Shown: in pieces, positions 9,478-19,993 of the stretch
How the letters are laid out: every line of letters starts with the position of its first letter
How positions within the stretch are numbered: position 1 is the stretch's first letter
Assembly: GCA_947625055.1 (NCBI GenBank)
Contig: CANQMT010000002.1
Coordinates: 1 to 64,000 of the forward strand
DNA from: an uncultured Monoglobus sp.
GTDB taxonomy: Bacteria; Bacillota; Clostridia; Monoglobales; Monoglobaceae
DNA length: 64,000 bases
Direction of reading: 5' to 3'
Notes under the pieces: model-generated
Told to the model about the DNA's origin: nothing
Seen by the model: the letters and a program-made list of their open reading frames with translations, nothing else
Database searches by the model: none
Program-made: the position numbers and the translations under genes

Positions 9478-12009
9478 ATGAGCATGCGTACATTTTTAAG
9501 CAGGCGGCATAAATTTTCGGCGCTCGCGCTGTGCCTTATTCTGGCGCTGTCAGCATTTCCGCAGTGCGCGCGGGCAGCCAGTGGGCCGACCGCGCTCTAC
9601 CAAGGCTTCGCGGGGCAGTACCAGCATATCTACGCCGACGGGCAAAAGCTGAGAGACGACGGCGGAACGATCGTTGCTGACAATTCAGAGGTCAAGGATA
9701 TGAGCGACCAATTCCTGCCGCGCGATATGGGCGACGGCGGCTACGCGTTTGAGTCGCGCTCGTCAAATCAGCCGCATATCGAAAAACAGTTAGTCGATGT
9801 TTATGACGAATATTATGACGAATGGATATACGAATATAAGGACGTCGAGGTGTGGAACGGGTACACCCGGAGAATAGCCGCCGCGGAACAGGGGGCCGTG
9901 CTTCCCGCATCGAACTATGTGTTCGGCAAGAGCGAGGATTTTGCCGGAATGAACGACAACACGCAGCACTGGATCCGCGTGAGAAGCGAGAGCTACACCG
10001 ACAGCGCGCCCTCGTATTATTTAAAGAGCATGCAGAACGGGCTTTATTTGGGACTGTCATCGGACGGCAGGGTTATTGCGGTCGACTATGATCACAAGGC
10101 GACAGTCACATTTGAAGCTTTGAGCGACCAAAGCCCGCTGTATCTGCTTTCGCAAACCGACGCATATGCCTCGCTCACCGCCGAACAGCGGGCGCGGATC
10201 GAGCGGGTCTATGAATCGGTCGCGGGCGACGCTTTTGAACGCAACGGCGCCGTCATGGCAGAGAACGCGTCTCCCAGAGGGCGCCTGGACACGATTTACA
10301 AAAACTCAAAATATCAATCTTCATATCAGCTTATGCAGGCCCTCAACGGCTATATCTCGATTGGCGGCGGATATGCGACAATGCACCGAAGCTCCACATA
10401 TCACGTCAGCCAAGATCTGCCCGGGACCGAGGGCGTCACCGCGAGCCGCGGAGCCGCGACAATATATTACGGACACCCGAGCTGGTACCATTGGCCCAAA
10501 AACAGCTCCGTAAAATTCTCGGTCTACGACCTGACGATAAACGGCCCCGACGGAGAATTTCAGCAGACAATAAAAATCTGGGTCCAGGACGGAGACGCAA
10601 GCTGCGCAACCAACGCCGAACGATTTGAGGAGATCGTGACGGATATACCGTTTATTTATCGAAAAGGGATCACGAATTTGCTGATTGAGAACAGCTCCGA
10701 CAACTCTTATTACAGCGCCGGACAATATCTTTACATAAGACTGAACCATCCCAATTCCGCCCAGTCGATACTTGACTATTTGATCCACGAGATGGGCCAC
10801 AGCCTTGACGCGAAAAAAGGGGGCGGCAACAATTGGTCGGTAAACGCGGGCGAATGGGAACAGGCGCGGCAGAAAGATATGTTTTCGATGTCGAGCTACG
10901 GCGCGAATATTCTCGAAACTTATAACGCGGAGGATTTTGCGGAGTTCTGCCGGTTTTATTTCAGTTGCTTCGGCAACCGGGACAGACAGAGAGCGATACA
11001 GATCCTGTGTCCCAACCGCTATCAACTGCTCAAGGAAATAAGAGTTGAATATTTGGAAGGGCTATCGCTGTGGGAGGACGGAGTCACACCGCCATTTGAC
11101 GCCGATCCCGCTCCAACGCCAACCGTGGAGCCCACGGCTACACCAACTGCAGAACCGACTGCAACTCCGACGACGGAGCCGACTGCCGCTCCGACTGCGG
11201 AACCCACTGCCACACCTACCGCAGAGCCTACGGCCACGCCTACCGCGGACCCCACTGCAACTCCTACTGTAGAGCCTACTTCTACTCCCACTGCGGAGCC
11301 GACTGCCGCTCCGACTGCAGAACCAACCGCCACGCCAACGGTAACGCCCACAGTTGAACCGACTGCAACGCCGACTGCGGAACCATCCTCAACACCTACA
11401 TTGAAACCAACCGCCGCACCAACAGCAACGCCTACAATTGAACCAACTGCCACACCCACCGCGGAGCCTACGTCCACACCAACGACGGAACCGACCGCGA
11501 CTCCCACCGCGAAACCGACTGCCGCACCAACGGCAAATCCGACTTCAACGCCGACTGCGGAACCGACTGCCGCTCCCACTGCGGAACCTACGACAACGCC
11601 AACAACGGAACCCACGTCAACTCCGACCGCAGAACCTACGCCAACGCCGACAGCGGAGCCTATATCAACGCCTACCGCGGACCCCACGGTAACTCCAACA
11701 GCAGAGCCAACCGCCACGCCCACTGCAACGCCTACTGTTAATAATAAATTTATTATTAATAAATTAGAATTAACCGACGGCGCGGTCATAGCGAACATAA
11801 CTGCGGCGGACGGCGAAAACGCGGTACTGATCGCCGCAGCATACACCGAGGACGGATTTTTGGCCGACATAGCTTTCGCCAACATTGACGCCGGCGGAAC
11901 ATTCGCCTTGGAGCTGAACACCGATGGCGCCGCTCAAATCTCGGCGTTTATATGGGACGGCCTGTCAAGCGCCCGCCCGCTGTGCGTTCCCATGACACTT
12001 GTTCCATAA
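9478..12009 (+). CDS. Secreted HExxH metallopeptidase (anthrax lethal factor-like/ATLF-type domain suspected) with about 210-aa Pro-Thr linker and C-terminal Ig-like domain
   Basis: Signal peptide; YLIHEMGHSLDAKKG...ETYNAEDFAEFCRFYFSCF...CPNRYQLLKEI; (TPTAEP)n linker; C-terminal beta-rich domain. Confidence 0.75.
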   Translation: MSMRTFLSRRHKFSALALCLILALSAFPQCARAASGPTALYQGFAGQYQHIYADGQKLRDDGGTIVADNSEVKDMSDQFLPRDMGDGGYAFESRSSNQPHIEKQLVDVYDEYYDEWIYEYKDVEVWNGYTRRIAAAEQGAVLPASNYVFGKSEDFAGMNDNTQHWIRVRSESYTDSAPSYYLKSMQNGLYLGLSSDGRVIAVDYDHKATVTFEALSDQSPLYLLSQTDAYASLTAEQRARIERVYESVAGDAFERNGAVMAENASPRGRLDTIYKNSKYQSSYQLMQALNGYISIGGGYATMHRSSTYHVSQDLPGTEGVTASRGAATIYYGHPSWYHWPKNSSVKFSVYDLTINGPDGEFQQTIKIWVQDGDASCATNAERFEEIVTDIPFIYRKGITNLLIENSSDNSYYSAGQYLYIRLNHPNSAQSILDYLIHEMGHSLDAKKGGGNNWSVNAGEWEQARQKDMFSMSSYGANILETYNAEDFAEFCRFYFSCFGNRDRQRAIQILCPNRYQLLKEIRVEYLEGLSLWEDGVTPPFDADPAPTPTVEPTATPTAEPTATPTTEPTAAPTAEPTATPTAEPTATPTADPTATPTVEPTSTPTAEPTAAPTAEPTATPTVTPTVEPTATPTAEPSSTPTLKPTAAPTATPTIEPTATPTAEPTSTPTTEPTATPTAKPTAAPTANPTSTPTAEPTAAPTAEPTTTPTTEPTSTPTAEPTPTPTAEPISTPTADPTVTPTAEPTATPTATPTVNNKFIINKLELTDGAVIANITAADGENAVLIAAAYTEDGFLADIAFANIDAGGTFALELNTDGAAQISAFIWDGLSSARPLCVPMTLVP

Positions 12010-12021
12010 TAACTTAAAATC

Positions 12022-12058
12022 AAAACGGATAGAGAAATATCACCTCTATCCGTTTTTT
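12022..12058 (+). terminator. Rho-independent terminator after 9478..12009
   Basis: AAACGGATAGAG-aaatatcac-CTCTATCCGTTTTTT. Confidence 0.85.
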
Positions 12059-12137
12059 CATGTCCGATCTCTGCGATTTAATCTGTTATTTTTTATCTAA
12101 AATCTAAAATGTCCGATTTGCGTAACCGATTTGTTAC

Positions 12138-12166
12138 TTGAAAAAATCCTCATATTATGGTATTAT
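12138..12166 (+). promoter_or_regulatory. Promoter of small structured transcript
   Basis: TTGAAA (12138-12143), 17 nt, TATTAT (12161-12166). Confidence 0.65.
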
Positions 12167-12268
12167 ATATTTGGCAGCCAAAACTGCAAGTACGGAGTGT
12201 TCCGTGCGGAGAAACACCTTTGCGCGAATAAAACGCGCGATCGTAAAAGGCAGAACTAAAGACGTAAG

Positions 12269-12501
12269 AACGGTTGGCCGCTTCATTCCTTTCTAAACAC
12301 TTAACATCGTGTTTAAGACATAAAGAAAGGAGTGGATGCTTATGAAAAATTTATTTTTCAAAATATTATTTGCACTCCTTGTAATCATCGTAATTTTTGC
12401 GATTTTTGCACAATCAGTGCAATAAAGAACAACAACCGCTCTTATAGTTTGGGACACTGAAGAACGGTTGTATAACACTATTCTGAAGCGGCCAAACCGT
12501 T
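12269..12501 (+). ncRNA. Structured RNA region enclosing the small ORF
   Basis: AACGGTTGGCCGCTTCA (12269-12285) pairs with TGAAGCGGCCAAACCGTT (12484-12501; one bulge); internal hairpin 12432-12443/12460-12471 (ACAACCGCTCTT...AAGAACGGTTGT, one mismatch). Confidence 0.5.
12342..12425 (+). CDS. 27-aa hydrophobic peptide MKNLFFKILFALLVIIVIFAIFAQSVQ (type I toxin-like)
   Basis: ATG with SD AAAGGAG 9 nt upstream; single TM-like segment; enclosed by long-range inverted repeat. Too short for the ORF track. Confidence 0.55.
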   Translation: MKNLFFKILFALLVIIVIFAIFAQSVQ

Positions 12502-12719
12502 TTTACGCTCTGCCGTTTCTTTTTCTATGATTATTATATATTATTTTTTTGGTTTTGTCAAGCATTTTGATAAATACAGTCATTTTTTAAACGGATAAAA
12601 TATCCGGCCTCAATTATGAAGTGATTACCAATGTATTGTCCGCTTTGTTCTGCTCAAAATATATTCGGGATTTGGGTTCGCGTTAATATTAAAGCCGTTA
12701 CTTAATATAAAATCTATTA

Positions 12720-14102
12720 TTAAGAATGACTTAGCTTGCTCATTTTCTTTTCAAGGCGGGTTCTTATCACAATGAAGCAGCCGAGGTGGACAAGGAACGT
12801 TATCAGCCATGAGATCGGATAGGAGGCATAAAGCACCTCGATAGTGTGGAATCGCTCTATCCCGAACACCGTGAATATCCAACCTATGCGAATTCCGCAC
12901 ACGCCGATGAGCGAAACGACCATTGGCATGAACGAGTAGCCGATGCCGCGCAGAGCGCCCACCATAACGTCCATCATTCCGGCGGTCGCCTGTGTGCGGG
13001 CGACGATCGAGAGTCTGTCAATGCCCGCCCTTATCACGTCGGGATTTGACGAATAGATCCCCACAAGCTGCTGTCCGAACAGGCAGACCAGGTTGCCGAG
13101 GATCACGCCGACTATGGTCACGCAGACCTCGGAGTAAACCGCGATCCTGTTTATCCTCTTCCACTGCATGGCGCCGAAGTTCTGGCTTGTGAACGTGACG
13201 GCGGCCTGATGAAACGCATTCATGGCTATGTAGACAAATGACTCAAGGTTCTGCGCCGCCGCGTTGCCCGCCATAACTATCGGGCCGAACGAGTTTATCG
13301 ACGACTGGATGATAACGTTTGAGATCGAGAACATCACGCCCTGAAATCCCGCGGGCAGACCGATCTTGAAGATCGCCGCGGTCTTGCTTTTGTCAAGTCG
13401 CATGTTTGAAGGCCTGAAGCGGATCGCGCCCTTTTCCTTCATAAGGCAGCGAGTGACCAGAAACGCCGAAATGCACTGCGAGATCACGGTGGCCAGCGCG
13501 ACGCCTGCCACGTCCATTTTGAACACTATGACAAAAACCAGATTAAGCGCCACGTTGATAACGCCCGAAATAATTAGGTAATAGAGCGGGCGGCGGGTAT
13601 CTCCCACGCCGCGGAGAATGGCGCTGCCGAAGTTATAGACCATAGTGGCGGTCATGCCCAAAAAGTATATCCGAAGATACAGCACCGCAAGCGGCAGGAC
13701 CTCGGCGGGAGTCTGCATAAGCTCCAATATCCATTTGGCGCCGCCCACGCCGATTATCGTAAGCAAAACGCCGCTCAGCAGACTGAGCAGCATTGACGTG
13801 TGGACGGTGCGCGTTACCGACTTTGCGTCGTTCGCGCCGTAGAACCGAGCGACAAGCACATTCGCAGCGATCGAAAGGCCCAGAAACAGATTTGTGATTA
13901 GGCCGATGATCGAGGTGTTTGAGCCCACCGCGGCAAGCGAGTTGTCGCCCGCGAACTGTCCCACAACCACAATGTCCATCGCGTTGAACATGAGCTGCAT
14001 CACACCGCTGACCATAAGCGGCAGGGAATATATCAGCATTTTTTGCAGTATAGGCCCGCTGCACATGTCCATTTCATATTTTTTTGTTGTTGATTTATTC
14101 AA
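12720..14102 (-). CDS. MATE family efflux transporter
   Basis: 12-TM polypeptide with MATE-type sequence (QLMFNAMDIVVVGQFAGDNSLAAVGSNTSII). Confidence 0.93.
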   Translation of the reverse strand: MNKSTTKKYEMDMCSGPILQKMLIYSLPLMVSGVMQLMFNAMDIVVVGQFAGDNSLAAVGSNTSIIGLITNLFLGLSIAANVLVARFYGANDAKSVTRTVHTSMLLSLLSGVLLTIIGVGGAKWILELMQTPAEVLPLAVLYLRIYFLGMTATMVYNFGSAILRGVGDTRRPLYYLIISGVINVALNLVFVIVFKMDVAGVALATVISQCISAFLVTRCLMKEKGAIRFRPSNMRLDKSKTAAIFKIGLPAGFQGVMFSISNVIIQSSINSFGPIVMAGNAAAQNLESFVYIAMNAFHQAAVTFTSQNFGAMQWKRINRIAVYSEVCVTIVGVILGNLVCLFGQQLVGIYSSNPDVIRAGIDRLSIVARTQATAGMMDVMVGALRGIGYSFMPMVVSLIGVCGIRIGWIFTVFGIERFHTIEVLYASYPISWLITFLVHLGCFIVIRTRLEKKMSKLSHS

Positions 14103-14157
14103 ATTTACACCTTCCCGATTTTATAAAACATTAATTACCGCCCTCAGCTTAAAACCG

Positions 14158-15123
14158 TCACCGAGAGCCCGCGGCATTTTTCTCTTCCGCGTCGAAGTAT
14201 TCGGTCGCGGCCCGCTTGTCGCGCTCGAGCTGCGCCTTGAGCCCGTCTATGCTTTCAAATTTTACTATCGGGCGCAGATAATGCCTGAACTCGATCTCGA
14301 TCTCCCTGCCGTACAGATCGCCCCGGTGCCCGAAAATATAGGTTTCGATGCTCGGCTTGTCGCTGCCCACCGTGGGCTTTCCGCCGACGTTTGTCACCGC
14401 GCGGTGCCACTTTCCGTTGAGCTTGGCACGGGTAATGTAGACGCCGAATTTCGGCACCACATGAAAATCCGGAAGCTCAATATTGGCGGTGGGGAAGCCG
14501 ATCCTGTGCCCGAGTCCCGCTCCGTGTTCCACGCGCCGCGTGACCGAAAAATATCTGCCGAGGTAGACCGCCGCCTCTTCCATTTCGCCCGACGCGATGA
14601 GCTGGCGTATCAGCGTGCTCGAGACCGGGCAGTCAAGGCTCTTGCACTCGGCGATATGGACTTTTATCCCGCGCTCCGCGCACAACTCCTTGAGATTTTC
14701 GGTGTTTCCCTTGCCCCGGAAACCGTAGTGAAAATTGAAGCCCGCGCACACGAATTTCGCGCCGAATTTTTCAACCAGATATTTATCGACAAACTCGGTG
14801 TATGGAATTTTCATATAATCCGTGGTGAACCGCTCGGCGATGACTATGTCCACGCCTCTGTCATAAAGTATGCGCAGCCGCTTTTTGAACAGGTTCACAT
14901 TTTTTATATCGGTGTTGGTTATCACGCTTTTGGGAATGTTGCGGAACATATACACCGCCGATCTGAGTCCGTTTTCACGGGCGTACCTGACAACCGTGTC
15001 AACTATCTCAAGGTGTCCCAAATGCATAGCGTCAAAGACACCGAGGGCAACCGCGGTGTCCTTTAGTTTTAAATTGTCAAGATCATGTCGGTTGAATAAC
15101 TCATCCTGAGCATAGTATTCCAT
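14158..15123 (-). CDS. ribF: Bifunctional riboflavin kinase/FAD synthetase RibF
   Basis: ALGVFDAMHLGH and HRIGFPTANIELPDFHVVPKFGVYITRA motifs. Confidence 0.9.
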   Translation of the reverse strand: MEYYAQDELFNRHDLDNLKLKDTAVALGVFDAMHLGHLEIVDTVVRYARENGLRSAVYMFRNIPKSVITNTDIKNVNLFKKRLRILYDRGVDIVIAERFTTDYMKIPYTEFVDKYLVEKFGAKFVCAGFNFHYGFRGKGNTENLKELCAERGIKVHIAECKSLDCPVSSTLIRQLIASGEMEEAAVYLGRYFSVTRRVEHGAGLGHRIGFPTANIELPDFHVVPKFGVYITRAKLNGKWHRAVTNVGGKPTVGSDKPSIETYIFGHRGDLYGREIEIEFRHYLRPIVKFESIDGLKAQLERDKRAATEYFDAEEKNAAGSR

Positions 15124-15169
15124 ATATGTTCTCCTAACGCGGCGATAATCAAAAATCCTTAAACTTTCG

Positions 15170-16072
15170 CTAATAAAAGGTTTTTATTATCGTCATTCTG
15201 TCGTTCTCGCGCTTTGAAACCGTGAGAAACGCGCCGTCTTTGTCATACACTCTGTAGGTATCCCCCTCGCGAGTGTTTTTCGGAGCGCGTACGCGCACCC
15301 CGTTTTTTACCATTGCGGCGTTTCTCTCGTCAAAAATAAGCGCGCCGTATTTTTCAAAAACACTGTCTGTCGGGATCAGGAACGAGAAGTCCCCCGCCTC
15401 CGCCATTTCGGCGATCCTTTCCAGGGTATAGCTGCCGCTTTGAACGAAGCGTCCGCTTCGGGTGCGGACAAGGCCCGACATATGCGCGTGGCAGCCCAGC
15501 TTTTCGCCCAGATCCGAGCAAAGAGAGCGGATATAGGTGCCCTTCGAGCAGGCAACCGCCGCCGAAAACTCCCGCACGGAACCGTCGCCCGGCGCGCAAT
15601 CGAAAACCTCGATTTTGTCGATGCGGACGCGGCGCGGCTCGCGCTCGATCTCTATTCCCTTGCGGGCGAGCTCATAGAGCTTTTTGCCCCCTACCTTTAT
15701 CGCCGAATACATCGGCGGGACCTGCATGATCTCGCCCAAAAATTCCCCGGCGGCCTTCTCAATATCGCCTTTGCCGATCACGACCTCGTCCATATCGACC
15801 GAGCTTATGATATTTCCCGATGAGTCGCCGGTGTCGGTGGCGCTGCCGAGCGTCACTCTCGCTATATATTCCTTATCGGTGGCGGTCAGCATATCCGCGG
15901 CCTTGGTTGCCTTTCCAACGCATATCGGAAGCACGCCCTCGGCGTCGGGGTCAAGGGTTCCGGTGTGTCCGATCTTTCTGATGCCCAAAATTTTTCTCAT
16001 GCGGCCCACAACATCATGCGAGGTCATGCCGACGGGCTTATACACATTTACGATCCCGCTCAGCTCCGCCAT
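15170..16072 (-). CDS. truB: tRNA pseudouridine(55) synthase TruB
   Basis: VYKPVGMTSHDVV...KIGHTGTLDPDAEGVLPICVGKATK. Confidence 0.96.
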   Translation of the reverse strand: MAELSGIVNVYKPVGMTSHDVVGRMRKILGIRKIGHTGTLDPDAEGVLPICVGKATKAADMLTATDKEYIARVTLGSATDTGDSSGNIISSVDMDEVVIGKGDIEKAAGEFLGEIMQVPPMYSAIKVGGKKLYELARKGIEIEREPRRVRIDKIEVFDCAPGDGSVREFSAAVACSKGTYIRSLCSDLGEKLGCHAHMSGLVRTRSGRFVQSGSYTLERIAEMAEAGDFSFLIPTDSVFEKYGALIFDERNAAMVKNGVRVRAPKNTREGDTYRVYDKDGAFLTVSKRENDRMTIIKTFY

Positions 16073-17016
16073 CTTTTGTTGAGTTCCTTTTCAAGCTCGT
16101 CGATTATCTCATCGACCGTTTTGTCAAACGCGCTGTAGCCGCTTGCGTGGATATGTCCGCCTCCGCCGAAGCACGACGCGACCTCCGCGACATCCATATA
16201 TTCGCCGGAGCGCAGGCTGACCTTGAATTCGCCGCTTGAACGCTTTCTTATGTAGACTCCGACCTCAATGCCCTCGATGCTGCCGGGGATCGTAACGATC
16301 GCGTTAGCCTCCTCCTCGGTTATTCCCGCGTTATGAAGGTCTTCGTCCGATATATAAAGCACCGCGGCCCTGCCGCCGCATATGAACCTCAGCTTTTCGA
16401 TAGCCGAGTGCATCAGCCTGTAATAGCCCAAAGGCTTTACCGTGAACAATATCCGCGACATGCGCGAAAAGTCGATGCCCGTGTCTATCAGAGCCGCTCC
16501 GACGCGCAGGGTGTTGCCCGTCACGTTGGAATATTTCAGGTTCCCCGTGTCGGTAACAAGGCCAATATACAGATTCGCCGCTATGTCGCGGGTGATTTCC
16601 TCACCCATTTCGCGGAGCAGCATATACACAAGCTCGCAAGTCGAGGAAATTTCCGTGAACACCGTGCCGGACTTCGCGAAGACCTTGTGCGTTACATGGT
16701 GGTCGATCGCGATAGTGTTGCTGTGGGCGAGAAAGGCTTCCTCGTAAACGTCCAGGCGGTTTGAATCGGCGCAGTCAAGAGCGATAAGCAAATCGCAATC
16801 GCTTATCTCGAGGCTCTCGTCGTTGTCCATGATAATAAGCGACCGCGCCTGAGCGTCCGGGCAGTCCGTCAAAAACACCCTTGTGCGCTTGCCCATATTG
16901 TTAAGGGCGAGGGCCAGCGCGCACGCGCTGCCCATTGCGTCGCCGTCGGGGTGGGTGTGTCCGAACAGGCCCACCGCCGACGCGTCTTTGATAATCGGTA
17001 TTAGTTTTTCAAACAT
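16060..17016 (-). CDS. nrnA: DHH/DHHA1 phosphoesterase (NrnA-like oligoribonuclease)
   Basis: GHTHPDGDAMGSACAL, IDHHVTHK, CFGGGGHIHASGYS. Confidence 0.92.
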   Translation of the reverse strand: MFEKLIPIIKDASAVGLFGHTHPDGDAMGSACALALALNNMGKRTRVFLTDCPDAQARSLIIMDNDESLEISDCDLLIALDCADSNRLDVYEEAFLAHSNTIAIDHHVTHKVFAKSGTVFTEISSTCELVYMLLREMGEEITRDIAANLYIGLVTDTGNLKYSNVTGNTLRVGAALIDTGIDFSRMSRILFTVKPLGYYRLMHSAIEKLRFICGGRAAVLYISDEDLHNAGITEEEANAIVTIPGSIEGIEVGVYIRKRSSGEFKVSLRSGEYMDVAEVASCFGGGGHIHASGYSAFDKTVDEIIDELEKELNKRWRS

Positions 17017-17033
17017 TTGTCTACCTCGCTAAT

Positions 17034-17372
17034 TTACAAATCCCGCATCAGCTTCTGAATATGGGCTCCGTATTCAATACTGTCACCCTCCACAAATGTG
17101 AATTCGGGCGTCTGCCTCAGGTTCAGGCGGCGGCTTATCTCTTTTCTGATAAACCCGCCCGCGCTTTTGAGCGCCGCAAAGGCATCCTTTTTTGTTTTGT
17201 CGTCACCGTAAACGCTTATATTCGCTTTGGCATATTTCAAATCCTTTGTGACCCGAACCGACACCACAGAGATCATCTGCGGGATCCGCGGGTCTTTAAG
17301 TTCGCGTATCACCGACGAGAGCTCCCTCTTTACCTCTTCGGAAACCCTGTCGGTCCTGCTGTAATTTGCCAT
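17034..17372 (-). CDS. rbfA: 30S ribosome-binding factor RbfA
   Basis: RTDRVSEEVKRELSSVIRELKDPRIPQMISVVSVRVTKDLKYAKANISV. Confidence 0.95.
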   Translation of the reverse strand: MANYSRTDRVSEEVKRELSSVIRELKDPRIPQMISVVSVRVTKDLKYAKANISVYGDDKTKKDAFAALKSAGGFIRKEISRRLNLRQTPEFTFVEGDSIEYGAHIQKLMRDL

Positions 17373-17397
17373 AATTTTATCCTCCGGTCAATCAAAA

Positions 17398-19665
17398 TTA
17401 CTCGGGATCCACCTGCGCCATTATATACGCCTCAATAACGTCGCCGTCCTTGATGTCGTTATAATTGCTTATGCTGAGACCGCACTCATAACCGCTGTTG
17501 ACCTCGCGCACATCGTCTTTGAACCTCTTGAGCGAGCCGAGCTCGCCCTCATGGATAACAATGCCGTCGCGCACAACGCGCACAAGGCTGTCGCGGCGTA
17601 TCTTTCCGTCGGTAACATAAGCGCCGCCGATCGTGCCCACGCCCGAAACCTTGAACGTCGTTCTGATCTCAACATGGCCCGTTACCTCCTCGCGGAAGGT
17701 GGGCTCAAGCATACCCTTCATGGCCTTTTCGATATCCTCTATCGCGTCATAGATCACGCGGTACATGCGCAGATCAACGTCCGCGTCCGCAGCCGCGTCG
17801 CTGGCGCCCGCCGTGGGACGCACGTTAAAGCCGACGATTATCGCGTTTGACGCGCTTGCCAGCATAACGTCCGACTCGGTTATGGCGCCCACCGCGCCGT
17901 GGATAACCGAGACGCGCACCTCGTCGTTTGAAATTCTCTCGAGCGACTGCTTAACCGCCTCGACGCTTCCCTGAACGTCGGCCTTGACGATTATATTGAG
18001 TTCCTTCATCTTGCCGGCCTCGATATGCTCGAACAGATTTTCAAGCGACACGGCTCCGGCGGACTTCTGCCGCTCCTGCTTCTCCTTGAATTTTCTGTTC
18101 GCCACGACCGAGCGCGCGAGACGCTCGTCTGTTACGACATAGAACTCGTCGCCGCCCTCGGGGACCTCGGACAGGCCGAGGATCTCAACCGGGATCGACG
18201 GGCCGGCTTTTTTGACGTTCTTTCCCTTGTCGTTGCTCATCGCGCGGACCCTGCCCACGGCCGTTCCGGCAACGACAATATCTCCGACGCGCAGAGTTCC
18301 GTTCTGCACCAGAACTGTGGCGACCGGGCCGCGGCCCTTATCGAGCTGAGACTCGATGACCGTGCCCTTTGCCTTTCTGTCGGGGTTGGCCTTGAGCTCC
18401 TTCATCTCGGCAACAAGCAGCACCATCTCAAGAAGCTGCTTGATATTTTGATTCTTCTTGGCCGAGATCTCGACGCATATTGTTTCGCCGCCCCATTCCT
18501 CGGGAACAAGGTTGTGCTCCATGAGCTCCTGCTTAACGCGGTCGGGGTTCGCGCCCTCTTTGTCTATCTTGTTTATCGCGACTATTATCGAAACGTTCGC
18601 GGCCTTGGCGTGGTTTATCGCCTCGACCGTCTGAGGCATGATACCGTCGTCCGCCGCGACGACCAGTATGGCTATGTCGGTCACAAGCGCGCCTCTCGCG
18701 CGCATTGCGGTGAACGCCTCATGACCCGGCGTGTCAAGGAAGGTTATCTTCTTTTCGCCCACGCGGACGCGGTGCGCGCCGATGTGCTGAGTAATTCCTC
18801 CGAACTCGCCCTCGGTCACGTTGGTGTGCCTTATCGCGTCAAGCAGCGAAGTCTTTCCGTGATCGACATGGCCCATAACAACAACGACCGGCGAGCGGGG
18901 CTTGAGCTGCTCGGGTGTATCCTCAAAGTCCTCAAATAGTTTATCCTCTTCCGTGAGAATTATTTCTTTTTCATATGTTCCGCCCATTTCCTCAACTATA
19001 AGCGAGGCGGTGTCAAAGTCGAGCGTTTCGTTGACCGTGGCCATTATGCCCAAAAGCATGAGCTTTTTGATTATCTCGGCAGGCGACTTCCTCATTCGGC
19101 TCGCCAGCTCGCCCACGGTTATCTCGCCCGGGATGAGCACATGGATCGGCTCTTCCTTCTTCTTTTTCTTCTCAACCTTTTTGAAAACGTTCTCGGGCTT
19201 GCGCTTCTGCTTTGTGCCGTGCTGCTGGCGCTGCTGCTGTTTCTTCTTCTGGTTGATCTTCTGCTTCTTGTCGCCCTGCTTAACGTTCTCGGGGATCAGA
19301 TCCTCGATCTTTTCATCGTCTATGCGGTCAAGGTCCACATTGTTGACGCGGGTGTCGACCGTGCGGGTCTTTCTGCCCACGACAACCTCATTCGTATCCG
19401 AAAACTCGCGCTCGACCTCCTGAGACTCTCCCTTTTCCCTTTTTTTGCGGGGAGCAGGCTCATGCTTTTTCTTTTTCTCAAGAATTGAGAAGTCGTTCGC
19501 CATATTCCTTTGGGTGAGATATTCAAAAATCACGTCCAGCTCATACTCATTAAGGGCGCTCATATGGTTCTTGGTCGAAACGCCGTAATCATGCAGCACC
19601 TTAACGATATCCTTGCTGGGGAATCCAAAAATTTTGGATAACTCATAAGCTCGTATTTTTTCCAT
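17398..19665 (-). CDS. infB: Translation initiation factor IF-2
   Basis: [45 protein letters not shown]. Confidence 0.98.
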   Translation of the reverse strand: MEKIRAYELSKIFGFPSKDIVKVLHDYGVSTKNHMSALNEYELDVIFEYLTQRNMANDFSILEKKKKHEPAPRKKREKGESQEVEREFSDTNEVVVGRKTRTVDTRVNNVDLDRIDDEKIEDLIPENVKQGDKKQKINQKKKQQQRQQHGTKQKRKPENVFKKVEKKKKKEEPIHVLIPGEITVGELASRMRKSPAEIIKKLMLLGIMATVNETLDFDTASLIVEEMGGTYEKEIILTEEDKLFEDFEDTPEQLKPRSPVVVVMGHVDHGKTSLLDAIRHTNVTEGEFGGITQHIGAHRVRVGEKKITFLDTPGHEAFTAMRARGALVTDIAILVVAADDGIMPQTVEAINHAKAANVSIIVAINKIDKEGANPDRVKQELMEHNLVPEEWGGETICVEISAKKNQNIKQLLEMVLLVAEMKELKANPDRKAKGTVIESQLDKGRGPVATVLVQNGTLRVGDIVVAGTAVGRVRAMSNDKGKNVKKAGPSIPVEILGLSEVPEGGDEFYVVTDERLARSVVANRKFKEKQERQKSAGAVSLENLFEHIEAGKMKELNIIVKADVQGSVEAVKQSLERISNDEVRVSVIHGAVGAITESDVMLASASNAIIVGFNVRPTAGASDAAADADVDLRMYRVIYDAIEDIEKAMKGMLEPTFREEVTGHVEIRTTFKVSGVGTIGGAYVTDGKIRRDSLVRVVRDGIVIHEGELGSLKRFKDDVREVNSGYECGLSISNYNDIKDGDVIEAYIMAQVDPE

Positions 19666-19744
19666 TGTTTACATCAACCCTTTCTGCTTTTTATCGCCGC
19701 CGACCGCGGCACGGGGCGCCGGGATGCGCCGCCCCGGGAATTTG

Positions 19745-19990
19745 TCATTTTTCCTCCGCCTCGCGGATAAGCCTCTCATAGACCTCGTGTCCGACCCTGC
19801 GTTTAAAAGCCCGCTCAAGCGCCCGCTTTTTCTCGGCGGTCTTGAGACATTCGCGGCAAATATACGCGCCGCGGCACTGAGCCTTGCCCGTCTTGTCAAG
19901 ACGGATCTCCCCGTCATCGCCGCTTATCACGCGGCTGAGCTCCGCTTTTTCAAAGCGGCCCCTGCATACCACGCACATCCTGACAGGCAT
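19745..19990 (-). CDS. ylxR: YlxR/RnpM family protein
   Basis: MPVRMCVVCRGRFEKAELSRV...GRGAYICRECL-type pattern between nusA and infB. Confidence 0.9.
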   Translation of the reverse strand: MPVRMCVVCRGRFEKAELSRVISGDDGEIRLDKTGKAQCRGAYICRECLKTAEKKRALERAFKRRVGHEVYERLIREAEEK

Positions 19991-19993
19991 GGC

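Noticed and set aside
11022-11921. 299-aa minus ORF rich in GVAVGSAVGV repeats
   Set aside because: Exact antisense of the TPTAEP repeat linker of 9478..12009; repetitive codons keep the opposite frame open.
12293-12478. 61-aa minus ORF
   Set aside because: Antisense to the structured small transcript; no SD and it spans the hairpins.
13894-15066. 390-aa plus ORF
   Set aside because: Antisense across the MATE/ribF genes; not plausible as a protein.
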